Shown: positions 1 through 8,346 of the stretch, one piece after another
Layout of the letters: every line of letters starts with the position of its first letter
Numbering within the stretch: position 1 is the stretch's first letter
Assembly: GCA_013377075.1 (NCBI GenBank)
Contig: JACABD010000023.1
Location: forward strand, 13,660-59,049
Source: Geobacteraceae bacterium
Lineage (GTDB): Bacteria > Desulfobacterota > Desulfuromonadia > Geobacterales > DSM-12255
DNA length: 45,390 nucleotides
Direction: 5' to 3'
The notes under the pieces: generated by a model
Told to the model about the DNA's origin: nothing
Databases searched by the model: none
The model's input: only the letters and a program-made list of their open reading frames with translations
Position numbers and translations under genes: made by a program

Positions 1-1458
1 CGTGACATTTGTTGATGGCGGGATGTTGGCAAGGGTAAATGTCATGCTGCTGCCGTCCCTGGAGATTGCCGGATCAACGGCTGCGATGCCGTTGATTCTG
101 ACAGAGCCCTTCTCAAAGCGGAAGCCCGGAGGAAGTATATCGGTAACTACCGGGGAAAATATTGTCCCGACAGTAGAGCTGTTTTCGAGAGTAATGTCGT
201 AACTTACATGTTCACCGGCAGAGACAATCCCTTTACCTGCGCTCTTGCTCAACCAGAGGGTGCCGATTTTCGGGTCAAGGGGGATATCAACCCGAATGGC
301 AGGGCCCGATGCGACGGAGAAGACTTCGCCGCGGGAGCCGGGCTCCAGAATTGCAAACGGAGCACCGGGCAGAACCTGAATAGCCTGTGTAGTGGCTTTA
401 GACGGGGCGCTATAGGTTGCAGGAGGAGTTACTCTGAGAATGTAGTTTCCCGGATTGACAAACGGGAACCTGTAGCTACCGGGGGCAAATGAGTAGCTGT
501 TATTATCATGATCTATGGCAGTTCCGCCAGAGACAATCTTGTTTGGATAGCTGTTGGCTGGCAGGCCGTTATCGCCGAAAACGGTTGCAGCAGTGCCGTC
601 TGCATTGAGAAGCTCAACTGTTGCGCCGTCAACCGGCTTGCCGGTCATGGAGTCAAAGACTATACCGAACGGATCCACCAGGGCTGTGTCAGTGGAGCTG
701 TCGGTCGGATCAGCACTATCGATATAGTGAGCACTTATTGGGCTTGGCTCGGAAACTGAGAGCATCCCTTTGTTAGCAAGGCCAGTGGCAGCGGGTGCAG
801 TCTGGATGTAGCCGACAAATATGCCGGTGTCCGGGCCGGTTTCGGTGATTTTCAGTATTTCGGTGTCGCCTGTTTTCGGATCAGTCAGGGTGACATAGAC
901 GGTTTCGGCAACGGATTTATCAAGGTTTTGATCCGGGTCGGTCACTCTGACAAAGAGGGGTTCTCCTGCATGATAGATGGCTGTTTTTATGAGTGGAACC
1001 GATGAAAGGTTTATCGGTGTGCCTGTTCCCACTGCCACGGGAGGATTGACTGCGACCAAGGAGCCGGACGCGTTTTTGTACCATGACTGGCCTACAGTGG
1101 TGCTGACAGCGCCCGGAACGCCAGGGGCATATTTGAGAAACTCTATGGTTGAAGCGGTGCGGCCAGTCTGCTTGATAGCTGTGGCGCTACTGCTGCTTGG
1201 CTGGTATTCGGTTGTACTGAGGGTTGCTGTGTTGATGATCTGGTTGTTGGCTGAAACAGCCTGGAGCGGCGCGAGGCAGATTATGAAGAGCGCCGTCCAG
1301 AGCAATTTCAGAAGGTTTTTTGAACGACGTGAAGCCGGATGCACCCCGGCAACATGGGCTGGCGCAAAAACGCCAGCCTCACCCATGATATGGGCGAACG
1401 CACCGGCAAAGTTGCCGATGAGCCTGTTGCAGAGATTATGAATCCGGGTTTGGAGCAC
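1..1458 (-). CDS. Secreted DUF11-like surface protein, 5' part (runs off the window edge)
   Basis: The minus-strand frame stays open from 1458 to the window edge (486 codons seen, no stop). I chose the GTG at 1458 because a GAGG Shine-Dalgarno sits 7 nt before it and the previous gene ends 14 nt upstream; in-frame alternatives are ATG 1386 and GTG 1344. The N-terminus is long and basic before a hydrophobic stretch (LLKLLWTALFIICLAP) and an AVSA-type cleavage site, so export is likely. The mature protein opens with an NQIINTATL motif shared with the next two upstream proteins. A middle segment resembles Ig-like or carboxypeptidase-regulatory-like beta domains. The visible end (GEHVSYDITLENSS, TDILPPGFRFEKGS) is a DUF11-type repeat. 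Probably a large cell-surface or matrix protein. Last gene visible of the block starting at 5202. Confidence 0.75.
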   Translation of the reverse strand, partial: MLQTRIHNLCNRLIGNFAGAFAHIMGEAGVFAPAHVAGVHPASRRSKNLLKLLWTALFIICLAPLQAVSANNQIINTATLSTTEYQPSSSSATAIKQTGRTASTIEFLKYAPGVPGAVSTTVGQSWYKNASGSLVAVNPPVAVGTGTPINLSSVPLIKTAIYHAGEPLFVRVTDPDQNLDKSVAETVYVTLTDPKTGDTEILKITETGPDTGIFVGYIQTAPAATGLANKGMLSVSEPSPISAHYIDSADPTDSSTDTALVDPFGIVFDSMTGKPVDGATVELLNADGTAATVFGDNGLPANSYPNKIVSGGTAIDHDNNSYSFAPGSYRFPFVNPGNYILRVTPPATYSAPSKATTQAIQVLPGAPFAILEPGSRGEVFSVASGPAIRVDIPLDPKIGTLWLSKSAGKGIVSAGEHVSYDITLENSSTVGTIFSPVVTDILPPGFRFEKGSVRINGIAAVDPAISRDGSSMTFTLANIPPSTNVT

Positions 1459-1472
1459 TAACTACCTCAATC

Positions 1473-2672
1473 TTATGGTTTGACTTGCACTATGTAATAG
1501 ACAAAAACGGATGTGCCGGGGTCTATCGAATGGTTAGGCAAGTAACCGACAGGAACTGAAAGGACACCGGTTCCGGCGTTATAGAGGCCAGTAGCTGATA
1601 AATTGGTAATTATGCCGCCTGCACTCTCGTAAGCTATGTCGGTTCCGCCGTACTGACCTGTAAGGAAGGTTACATAGGTTATTGGCAACTGATCGGCGAT
1701 GCCTGCACCGGTAACAATGACAGGACCCTGGTTGGCAGCAAAGAGCATGTACTCAAGCTTATCGTTCGGTGCGGCCGGTACACCGCCTTGGAAATAGTCA
1801 TGTCCACCGTGATTCAGTTTCCCGGCAACATCGCCAGCAGCGTTGGTTGTTGTATTGCGGACGTATTTGAGAAGTTTTGCGTTGCCGCTGGTGAAAGTGT
1901 CGGTAATTGATCCTGATGTGACAGTTGCTCCAGTGGTGGGTGAAGTCGCTTTCAGATTTTTGCTGACAGTAACAGGATCTGATGGATGGGCCGGGTCCTG
2001 GGTGCCGGCAGTAACATTAACCGTTACTGTTACATATTCCCCAACCTGAACACCGGCTGCAACTGGGCCGCCATAGGCTGGAGAGAAGTCAATGTAGCTG
2101 ATGCCGCCAGTTGCAGGATTGTTGACCACTGTGCCGACTGTGTAACCGGTGGCACCACCGATGGATATCGTTTTGCCGGTTACCAGGCCGTTGATCATGC
2201 CTGGATGTGCTACAGCTCCGCTACCATCGAAAGGCACAATAAGTCTGGTTGTTGTGCCAACTGCGGAGGTGATTGTTGCCCCCAGTGCTACCGGGCTTGA
2301 CGGGCTGGCAACGATCGCACCGGCGCCGCTTGTGTTGGTTTGTCCGGTTATGGTGGTAACAAGATTGAAAGAATCCATACCGTTTGAGTTATTGGTCAGA
2401 ATAAAGGTATTGTTCAGATTGGAAGCCGCGCCGGCATAAGGAATTGGGGTTGGTGTCGGTCCCAGATTGATTGTCGGATTGGCCGGCACGAGGGCGTAAA
2501 GAACAACTGCCGTTGCCTGTGATGTTTTGACGGTACCATCGTTATAGGTAAGGGTTGCGGTATTGATGATCTGGGTGTTGGCAGCTATCGTTGCCGCTTG
2601 GGCCGATTCTGTCGAGAGCAAGAGGGCAGCTGCTAGTGAAAGCAACGGTAATATTTTGAAAAGTCGTTTCAT
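1473..2672 (-). CDS. Exported DUF11-like beta-rich protein (399 aa)
   Basis: Starts with a clear signal peptide (MKRLFKILPLLSLAAALLLS, then ESAQA before the mature end). The start is supported by an AAGGAGAAG Shine-Dalgarno. The mature N-terminus has the NTQIINTATLTYNDG motif also seen in the neighbours, followed by Thr/Ser/Gly-rich beta sequence with almost no cysteine. The C-terminal segment (KLEYMLFAANQGPVIVTGAGIADQ, quoted in part, ending VYYIVQVKP) fits a DUF11/conserved-repeat domain, a fold used in surface and matrix proteins. It lies 57 nt downstream of the 454-aa paralogue and 14 nt upstream of the partial gene. Specific function unknown. Confidence 0.75.
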   Translation of the reverse strand: MKRLFKILPLLSLAAALLLSTESAQAATIAANTQIINTATLTYNDGTVKTSQATAVVLYALVPANPTINLGPTPTPIPYAGAASNLNNTFILTNNSNGMDSFNLVTTITGQTNTSGAGAIVASPSSPVALGATITSAVGTTTRLIVPFDGSGAVAHPGMINGLVTGKTISIGGATGYTVGTVVNNPATGGISYIDFSPAYGGPVAAGVQVGEYVTVTVNVTAGTQDPAHPSDPVTVSKNLKATSPTTGATVTSGSITDTFTSGNAKLLKYVRNTTTNAAGDVAGKLNHGGHDYFQGGVPAAPNDKLEYMLFAANQGPVIVTGAGIADQLPITYVTFLTGQYGGTDIAYESAGGIITNLSATGLYNAGTGVLSVPVGYLPNHSIDPGTSVFVYYIVQVKP

Positions 2673-2691
2673 ATGGCTTCTCCTTGAAGAA

Positions 2692-2715
2692 CCCGCCCCC
2701 GTTTTAAAGGGCGGA
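2692..2715 (-). repeat. GC-rich hairpin between two surface-protein genes
   Basis: CCGCCC and GGGCGG arms flank an A/T loop in the 57-nt gap. On the transcribed minus strand it is not followed by a clean T-run, so it may be an mRNA-stabilising or partial attenuating hairpin rather than a full terminator. Confidence 0.3.
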
Positions 2716-2729
2716 GTTAATCTATTGAA

Positions 2730-4094
2730 TTAGTTGACCTTCACACGGTAAATGATTGTATATACCGACCCGCCACCAGTAAGTGTTCCGCCTGTTCCTA
2801 CAGCGCTGCCTGTGCCAAGGTAGAAGTTAAAGGCATTGCCTGCTTGTGAACGAGGATTTGCGCCGTACGTCAGCTTGCCATAGCCGACTCCTGCTGTACC
2901 TGTGCCGCCAACCTGAATATTGTTGGCATTTATAGTTGCAAAATTATCTGTGTCAGCAGCAAGTAAGGTAGTTGTGCCAACGGCAACCATGGAGGTGTAG
3001 TTCGGGATAGCATCGCCAATTGAGACCACTGATGCATCACCAGCTCCCAGGTTTTGAACGGTGACCTGATATTGAAGAATTTCGCCAGGCAGCGCAGTTG
3101 CAGTAGCAGCATATGTTCCGCAGGAAGCGCCGGTTGAGGTGCAGTTAGCAACCTTTTTGCTGATGGTCAGCTGGGTTCCCTTGAAGGTTGTGGTGTTTGT
3201 TAGATTAGTACTTGGACTTGTACCGGCTGAGTCTTTGGTGCCGATTGTATCGATGATAGTGCCGTTACCTGTTCCGGTTCCGCTGGCGGTAATAGTGCCA
3301 TTAACAGTAACCTGCAGGTAGACGCGCTCGGCAATAGTCTGTCCGACGATGTCAGAAGAGCTAAGAGTGGTTAGCGCAGGCCCGGCAGACACGCCAGTCA
3401 ATCCTGCGAATGCAGCGATTGTTATTGTTGCCGGGGTTGTTTCTGCGCCTGGGTTGGCCGGGGCAGTGCCGGTTGAAGTTCCGGTAACAACGAAAGGCCC
3501 TTTGCCATTAATCATAAGCAGTGTGTTGGTGGTGATGCCATTGAGTGAGCCAAAAGGAACTGAAATTTTGCTGGTTCCGTCCCAGGCAATGCCGATAGTT
3601 GAGCCAATGGCGACATTGGAAAGTGTATTTGTGCCGGTAGCAGTGGTGATCTGGGTGCCCGTGTTGGTTGCAGCCATTGCAGTGCCGTTGTAACGATAGA
3701 CTGCATAATCAAGGGTCTGGGCACTCAGATTTGATGCGGCGCTGAAAGTAGGTGTGATCTGGTAATTATCAGTGCCGTTTGCGGTGGATGTAAGTGAGTA
3801 ATACTGGTAGAGAGCTGCTGATCCGGCATTTACAGTCAGATCAGAGAGGGTGGTTACGTTGAGTGCAGCTTTTTGCAGTAGAACAGTGACAGTTGCGGAT
3901 GCGGTCTGCGAGTAACTGGCATTCGCAGTATCCTTGTACGTAACAGTAATTCTGTTAAGGATTGTTGCGTTTGCTGCTGCCTGGTTGAGAGGAGCCGCAT
4001 CCGCGCGCTCAGTTCCTGTTGCCAGCAGAGCTGAGAGCGCCAAGGCTGTTAACATGGTTTTTCTGAATGGAAATCTTGATGGTGTGATGTTCAT
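2730..4094 (-). CDS. Exported DUF11-like beta-rich protein (454 aa)
   Basis: The ATG at 4094 is preferred because AAAGGAG precedes it at normal spacing and the protein then begins with a compact signal peptide (FPFRKTMLTALALSALLATG, then RADA). A longer in-frame reading starts at 4163 but overlaps the small ORF 4141-4209 and adds a polar segment unlike a signal peptide. The mature protein starts with ANATILNRITVTYKD, parallel to the NTATLTYNDG motif of the next gene. The middle is a long Thr/Gly/Ser-rich beta region. The C-terminal third (PGEILQYQVTVQNLGAGDAS, later YTIIYRVKVN) is a typical DUF11 domain. Paralogue of the 399-aa protein; probably a surface or matrix component. Confidence 0.75.
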   Translation of the reverse strand: MNITPSRFPFRKTMLTALALSALLATGTERADAAPLNQAAANATILNRITVTYKDTANASYSQTASATVTVLLQKAALNVTTLSDLTVNAGSAALYQYYSLTSTANGTDNYQITPTFSAASNLSAQTLDYAVYRYNGTAMAATNTGTQITTATGTNTLSNVAIGSTIGIAWDGTSKISVPFGSLNGITTNTLLMINGKGPFVVTGTSTGTAPANPGAETTPATITIAAFAGLTGVSAGPALTTLSSSDIVGQTIAERVYLQVTVNGTITASGTGTGNGTIIDTIGTKDSAGTSPSTNLTNTTTFKGTQLTISKKVANCTSTGASCGTYAATATALPGEILQYQVTVQNLGAGDASVVSIGDAIPNYTSMVAVGTTTLLAADTDNFATINANNIQVGGTGTAGVGYGKLTYGANPRSQAGNAFNFYLGTGSAVGTGGTLTGGGSVYTIIYRVKVN

Positions 4095-4140
4095 TTTCTT
4101 CTCCTTTGACTGATTTTGCTGTTTGTTGAAATTTCTGATT

Positions 4141-4209
4141 TTACTGTTCATTGTCGGCTCCATTTTCCGAAGTAGTGGTTGGTTGTCTGGCTCTGATTCT
4201 GTCGATCAT
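4141..4209 (-). CDS. Possible 22-aa leader peptide or small protein
   Basis: ATG at 4209 is preceded by AAGGAG at 6-nt spacing, as good as any ribosome site here. It opens a 22-codon frame (MIDRIRARQPTTTSENGADN plus EQ) ending in TAA at 4141-4143, between the 166-aa and 454-aa genes. It has no signal peptide or cysteine. The sequence after its stop carries a second good Shine-Dalgarno for the next gene. It could couple translation between the two genes or be a remnant; only the ribosome site and position support it. Confidence 0.35.
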   Translation of the reverse strand: MIDRIRARQPTTTSENGADNEQ

Positions 4210-4248
4210 GTTTATCTCCTTTATGCCTTAATGGTTTGTGGTTTATGT

Positions 4249-4749
4249 CTACTTAACCTTTACCCTGAAATGTACGGAACCCTTCTCTCCTGCGGCTATT
4301 GATGGGATTACCCAGCTAATGTCGGTATACTCTTCGGGAGTCGCTGCTTTCTTTTGCATCTTCCCGTCAGCCGATTTCATCTCGTAGGTGAGGAGTGTCG
4401 CTTTTTTGTAGTTTTTGCCGTTATCGATCGAGAAGGTCAGTTCACCTACTTCGCTGGCACTGCCAGGGATATAGGCCGTTCCTGCCGGGATCGGATCGGT
4501 GATTTTTACGTCCTTGGCCGCTTCATTCCCGGTGTTGTTGTAACTCACGGTGTAGATGATCTCTTCTCCAGGCTGAAAATTCTTTGCCGTAACCTTCTTT
4601 TTCACCTGTTTGCCATTGGCTGTTACGGTCACCTCTTTTTCAGCCTTGATGGAGATTGATACCTTCGGCTGTGCCCAGGCTGCCAGTGGCAGGGCAAGCA
4701 TGGCAATTGCTACGCATGTTGCGAGAATGTTTCTGATTTTTCCGTTCAT
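4249..4749 (-). CDS. Small exported single-domain DUF11 protein (166 aa)
   Basis: Signal peptide at residues 1-26 (NILATCVAIAMLALPLAAWA, then Q). The rest is essentially one DUF11-type domain: a Lys-rich strand region (KAEKEVTVTANGKQVKKKVT), then PGEEIIYTVSYNNTG, then ITDPIPAGTAYIPGSA, and a final HFRVKVK strand. AAGGAG precedes the ATG at normal spacing. First large gene of the block; it overlaps the upstream 65-aa reading frame by an ATGA junction. The lysines and TYT-type strand motifs are compatible with isopeptide-stabilised surface domains, but that is only suggestive. Confidence 0.8.
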   Translation of the reverse strand: MNGKIRNILATCVAIAMLALPLAAWAQPKVSISIKAEKEVTVTANGKQVKKKVTAKNFQPGEEIIYTVSYNNTGNEAAKDVKITDPIPAGTAYIPGSASEVGELTFSIDNGKNYKKATLLTYEMKSADGKMQKKAATPEEYTDISWVIPSIAAGEKGSVHFRVKVK

Positions 4750-4943
4750 AAGTTGTCTCCTTTTGTCATCTTTATTTGCTGGTTATATTTAGCTGCTTTT
4801 GATGTTTGAGTGAAACTGCTGCTATTGATCGATTGCGTGCTGTCTGCAATCCGTTCATAGCCCGTCGGCTTCCCGCCACCTCCATGGACGGGAGGGTGTA
4901 GCCGGTGCAACCTGCTTGTATTTGGAATCATTTTCTCGTTCAC
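4746..4943 (-). CDS. Possible 65-aa ORF in the leader of the surface-protein block
   Basis: A GTG at 4943 has CAGGAG 5 nt upstream, and the frame ends in a 4-nt ATGA overlap with the 166-aa gene, a typical sign of translational coupling. The product is polar, without a signal peptide, membrane segment or recognisable domain. Its middle coincides with a strongly base-paired segment (4861-4904), which suggests the DNA could be conserved for RNA structure rather than protein. Treat as either a coupled small ORF or a structured leader. Confidence 0.3.
   Translation of the reverse strand: MNEKMIPNTSRLHRLHPPVHGGGGKPTGYERIADSTQSINSSSFTQTSKAAKYNQQIKMTKGDNL
4861..4904 (-). promoter_or_regulatory. Structured leader with two competing hairpins
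   Basis: On the transcribed minus strand, pairing 4865-4869 with 4900-4904 (CGGCT/AGCCG) and 4879-4883 with 4891-4895 (CCTCC/GGAGG) forms one hairpin. Pairing 4861-4866 with 4887-4892 (CCCGTC/GACGGG) forms another that uses some of the same bases. This is the pattern of a switchable leader. I could not match it to the c-di-GMP/cGAMP GEMM class or another riboswitch I know. Confidence 0.3.
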
Positions 4944-4995
4944 TGGTACTCCTGTAGATGGTTAATATTGTTCATGAATCTGCAAGTGAAACGCT

Positions 4996-5202
4996 CTATT
5001 GCCCCTTGCCTGGCGACTTTTCCCCGGTGACCACTTTTTCGTAGACCGGGCAGTCCGGGCTTCCTTCCATGCAGTATCTTGCAATTTTCGGGATTGAGCT
5101 GCTGTTGATGCTATGGCAGTAACAGTCCGTAAAAGGCGTGACAGCATAGATGCATATGTTTTCATGCTTCTTTTCTGGGGATGAACTCGTGGCTTTTTTC
5201 AT
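4996..5202 (-). CDS. Small cysteine-rich protein (68 aa)
   Basis: Short soluble protein with ordered cysteines: CIYAV, DCYCHSI, RYC and DCPVYEK. The spacing (CxC, then YC and CPVY about 15-25 residues later) looks like a small metal- or redox-binding protein rather than random frame. No signal peptide. A second frame (4962-5165) overlaps but lacks such a pattern. A candidate sigma-54 promoter ends just upstream: its predicted transcription start (about 5203) is next to this ATG, so the mRNA would be nearly leaderless. First gene of the minus-strand block; function unknown. Confidence 0.5.
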   Translation of the reverse strand: MKKATSSSPEKKHENICIYAVTPFTDCYCHSINSSSIPKIARYCMEGSPDCPVYEKVVTGEKSPGKGQ

Positions 5203-5214
5203 GTTCTCATTAGA

Positions 5215-5229
5215 GCATTTACCGTGCCA
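5215..5229 (-). promoter_or_regulatory. Sigma-54 (-24/-12) promoter for the surface-protein block
   Basis: The minus strand reads TGGCACGGTAAATGC, against consensus TGGCACG-N4-TTGC: GG and GC are exactly 10 nt apart, with one mismatch in the -12 element. Transcription would start near 5203 and run into the small cysteine-rich gene and the DUF11 genes. A sigma-54 activator gene ends about 190 bp upstream. Confidence 0.65.
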
Positions 5230-5309
5230 CTTTAATGATAATTAAAAGGTGTGTAATTACGATAAGTTATGTGTTGTGGGGGGGGTAATGTTTATCGAGT
5301 GATTCAGGA

Positions 5310-5330
5310 AGATATCGAAAATAGATATCT
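5310..5330. promoter_or_regulatory. Inverted repeat, candidate activator-binding site (UAS)
   Basis: AGATATC and GATATCT form a perfect 7-bp inverted repeat with a 7-nt spacer. It lies about 80-100 bp upstream of the -24 element at 5229, the usual position for binding sites of NtrC-type activators. The activator gene itself begins its 3' end at 5423. Confidence 0.45.
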
Positions 5331-5422
5331 AGATTGGATAGTAAGTCTGCCGGGATAGGGGATAAAGTGAGTTAACTGACTGATATTTCGACTAAATCAT
5401 AGACCGGCTTTTGTATTAAAAG

Positions 5423-6805
5423 TCAGTCGCTGGCCGCAATTCCATGCTTTTCAAGATGACGGCGGAAGGTGTAGTAGTTCATACCGAGCATGGCAGCGGT
5501 TTTCATTCGCTTGCCGCCGCAGTAAAGGAGAGCCTGTTCAAGCGACCACTTTTCCAGTTTGTCCATTTCGCAGGGGAAAGGTGGCGGCGCTGGACGATGA
5601 GAAAGATCTGAAATCAGGGGGGAGTGTTCATGATGGTCGGTATCAGCAGCAAGATCCGATATGGTCACTGTTTCTTTCGCATATAGCGCGGCTTGCCTTA
5701 TTACGCTCTTTAGCTGGCGGATATTGCCGGGCCATGGCATTTTTGTGAGTTGACTGGCAGCATTATCATCTAACGGCGGAAGTTCTCTTCCCAGTTCAGC
5801 GCAGGTGTCACTCAAAAAGGTGAGAGCCATTGGCAGTATGCTTTCAGGTATTTCCCGCAGAGGAGGCAGCCGCAGGGTAAAGTCTGCCAGCCGGTAGTAG
5901 AGGTCTTCCCTGAAAAGGCGGTTCTTTGCAAGCCCTTTGAGGTTACAGTTGCTGGAGGATATGATCCTGACGTCGGCAGTTTTTTCGCTGCTGCTGCCGA
6001 CCGGAGTGTAGCGTTTTTCTTCAACGCAGCGCAGAAGTTTTGCTTGCACCCCGGCAGGAGCTGTTTCAATGTCATCGAGAAAAAGGGTTCCGCCGGCTGC
6101 AGTCTCGATCAGCCCGGTTCTGGTGCGGTCTGCGCCGGTAAATGAGCCTTTTATGTGGCCGAAGAGTTCGCTTTCGACAAGCTGCTCAGGTATGGCGCCT
6201 AACTGAACGGTGACAAGCGGACCTTTTCTTCGTTGGCTTAAGGAGTGTATGATACCCGCCAGACGTGACTTTCCAGTGCCGGTTTCACCCTGGAGCAGGA
6301 TATTGAATGAGCTGTGGGCAACCCTGGCAACCTGGGTTGCTACTGCCTGCTGAGCTTTTCCGCCTCCAAGCTGAACGGCAATTGAGTTAACCAGCTCTTC
6401 GGAGAGTTCCATGATTTCGCGGCGCTGGAGTATCGGTATGGCAGTTTTGGCGATAATGTCCAGCATCTGGTCAGTATCTACAGGTTTGCGGATAAAGGCG
6501 GCTACCCCGAGCTCTATTGCTTTTAGCAGGTAAACTGTTTCTGAAAAGGCGGTGCAGAAGATGAAAGGGGTGTCAGGAGAGAGTGTCTTTAGCTTTGCTG
6601 CCAGCTCAAGACCATCCATGACCGGCATTCTAATGTCGCTGATTATCAGGTCAGGGTGCTTCTGTTCAAATAGTTTCAGCGCTTCACGACCGTTTCCAGC
6701 CTGATAGATTCTGGCGTAATGCAGCTCCAGAAAGGCCGCCGTTTCATGGCGCAGTTCGTCTTCATCTTCAACCAGTAATATTGTCAGTTGTTTAAGGTCG
6801 CTCAT
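5423..6805 (-). CDS. NtrC-family sigma-54-dependent response regulator (460 aa)
   Basis: Three domains. Receiver (about 1-125) has the acidic pair E13/D14, phosphoacceptor D57 in ISDIRMP, and KPVD. The AAA+ domain (about 145-375) has Walker A GETGTGKS, the sigma-54 loop as GSFTGA (Ser for the usual Ala), Walker [10 protein letters not shown], and [10 protein letters not shown]. The C-terminal Fis-type helix-turn-helix (about 415-458) carries [15 protein letters not shown]. It activates sigma-54 RNA polymerase after phosphorylation. It overlaps the upstream kinase gene by 4 nt, so the two form a pair. The likeliest local target is the sigma-54 promoter at 5215-5229. Confidence 0.93.
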   Translation of the reverse strand: MSDLKQLTILLVEDEDELRHETAAFLELHYARIYQAGNGREALKLFEQKHPDLIISDIRMPVMDGLELAAKLKTLSPDTPFIFCTAFSETVYLLKAIELGVAAFIRKPVDTDQMLDIIAKTAIPILQRREIMELSEELVNSIAVQLGGGKAQQAVATQVARVAHSSFNILLQGETGTGKSRLAGIIHSLSQRRKGPLVTVQLGAIPEQLVESELFGHIKGSFTGADRTRTGLIETAAGGTLFLDDIETAPAGVQAKLLRCVEEKRYTPVGSSSEKTADVRIISSSNCNLKGLAKNRLFREDLYYRLADFTLRLPPLREIPESILPMALTFLSDTCAELGRELPPLDDNAASQLTKMPWPGNIRQLKSVIRQAALYAKETVTISDLAADTDHHEHSPLISDLSHRPAPPPFPCEMDKLEKWSLEQALLYCGGKRMKTAAMLGMNYYTFRRHLEKHGIAASD

Positions 6806-8073
6806 TTCATTGCCCTCAAAGGGAGTTTAATTCTGAAGACTGCGCCATCCCTTGATTTCTGCAGGCTCAGTGAACCGCCAAGACTTTCCTGCATTATCAT
6901 CCGCGACATGTAAAGTCCTATGCCGGTCCCCATCTGCTTTTCTTTTGTAGTGAAATAGGGATCAAAGATACGACTGGCAATATTTTCCTGGATGCCGCAA
7001 CCGTTGTCACCTATGTCAATAATCATCATATTGCCGCTCTTGATTGATGTTTCTACGGTAATTCGTCCAACTGCCGGTTTGCCATGGCTTGTTCTGGATT
7101 CCAATATGGCATCACGGGCATTACCGAGCAGGTTAAGGATAACCTGTTTGAACTCGTTGGGAAAGCCCATGGTAGTTTGATCTACGGTATCGTTTGTCTT
7201 GATTTGAACCTTGATTCCTGTTGGGGTGAACTGGGGTTCAAAGAGTTTTATGGCATCGGCTATGCATTTGTAAGGAGAAAATTCTTCGGTAATTTTGTCT
7301 GTATTGTAATAGCCGCGAAACTCTTCAATGGTGTCAGTCATATATTTGATCTGTCGCATTGCGTTCGTCTTGAACTCATCTAGCTGTTCCTGCGATATAG
7401 ATTTCATTGAGCCGACCGCATGCATCCGCTGGACAATCATGGCGAGTGTTGCAAGTGGCTGGCGCCACTGGTGAGCTATTGCACCGATCATCTCTCCCAT
7501 GGCTACCAGCCTTGCCTGGTTGGCAAGCAGCCGTTCCTGTTCTGTTCTTCTCCGGGCTTCTTCATCGATTTTCCCCAATAGCGATTGGTTGAGTCGATGA
7601 AGTTCCTGTTCTACCAACTTTCTTGCAGTAATGTCTTCCTTGAAAGCAATGTAATGGGTGATCTTTCCCTCATGGTTTTTAATAGGGGTGATTTTTGCCT
7701 GTTCAATGAAAATTGCACCGTTTTTCTTGCGGTTTATAAACTCCCCCTCCCATATTCTGCCGTCGATTATGGTTTCCCAGAGAGTTTTGTGCAGCTCAGG
7801 CGGATTCAATTCTGTCTTTATTATTCGCGGATTACTGCCGAGAGCCTCTTCGGGGGTATAGCCGGTTATCTGTGAGAACGCTGGATTAACAAACTGGACT
7901 GTTCCCGCAAGGTCGGTAATGACAATGGAGATAGGACTCTGTTCAACAGCCAGCGAAAGTATGGAGACTATATCACTGTCTTTGACCAGTGATTCATGGA
8001 CGTTGCCGAACAGAATTGTTTCGTTGTCTGCGAAATCGGTATCAACGTTTTTGGTGGGGTTATTCTTTTTCAT
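6802..8073 (-). CDS. PAS-domain sensor histidine kinase (423 aa)
   Basis: Soluble kinase with no membrane segment. A PAS domain (about 40-160; SIVITDLAGTVQFVNPAFSQ, then YIAFKEDITARK) is followed by a phosphorylation helix with the less common H-box AHQWRQPL and then a HATPase domain with NLLGNARDAI (N box), DIGDNGCGI and TGIGLYM. AAGGGA precedes the ATG at 8073. It presumably senses a cytoplasmic or redox signal through PAS and phosphorylates the overlapping NtrC-type regulator. Confidence 0.92.
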   Translation of the reverse strand: MKKNNPTKNVDTDFADNETILFGNVHESLVKDSDIVSILSLAVEQSPISIVITDLAGTVQFVNPAFSQITGYTPEEALGSNPRIIKTELNPPELHKTLWETIIDGRIWEGEFINRKKNGAIFIEQAKITPIKNHEGKITHYIAFKEDITARKLVEQELHRLNQSLLGKIDEEARRRTEQERLLANQARLVAMGEMIGAIAHQWRQPLATLAMIVQRMHAVGSMKSISQEQLDEFKTNAMRQIKYMTDTIEEFRGYYNTDKITEEFSPYKCIADAIKLFEPQFTPTGIKVQIKTNDTVDQTTMGFPNEFKQVILNLLGNARDAILESRTSHGKPAVGRITVETSIKSGNMMIIDIGDNGCGIQENIASRIFDPYFTTKEKQMGTGIGLYMSRMIMQESLGGSLSLQKSRDGAVFRIKLPLRAMK

Positions 8074-8346
8074 GATTTCCCTTTGGTGCCAGAGCAGTCT
8101 GCCGATCGCCTGAGCGGGTTTGAAACGCTACAGAAGGAGAGTGCGATCATCAATCAGGGTAACAGTTTGCATGATATGTATTTTTAAAAAAAATGCGACA
8201 AGAATGAATTTAGAAACAGCATTTTTTGTCGATATGATTGATACAGAAATTTTTGCTGGTAAAACAATTATGTAAAAAAACTGTGCTATTATTGAACAGA
8301 AGCGCTACAATTCTTTTACCAAACCCTCAATTATAAGGATACGGTC

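Noticed and set aside
2-1441. Several open frames on the plus strand opposite the first surface-protein gene
   Set aside because: The minus frame is open over the full 1458 nt with signal peptide, ribosome site and repeat motifs; the plus frames are short, overlap one another and have no recognisable domain.
4095-4163. Longer N-terminus of the 454-aa protein starting at 4163
   Set aside because: It lacks a ribosome site, adds a polar non-signal segment and overlaps the stop of the 22-codon ORF; ATG 4094 has a strong site and a clean signal peptide.
4840-4930. GEMM (c-di-GMP or cGAMP) riboswitch
   Set aside because: A few bases recall the conserved GCAC...ACC part, but the GNRA loop, the CGCAAAGCC core and the 3' GGGTTGCC-type strand are absent.
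4962-5165. 67-aa basic frame overlapping the cysteine-rich ORF
   Set aside because: Composition looks like a shadow frame; the other frame has ordered cysteines.
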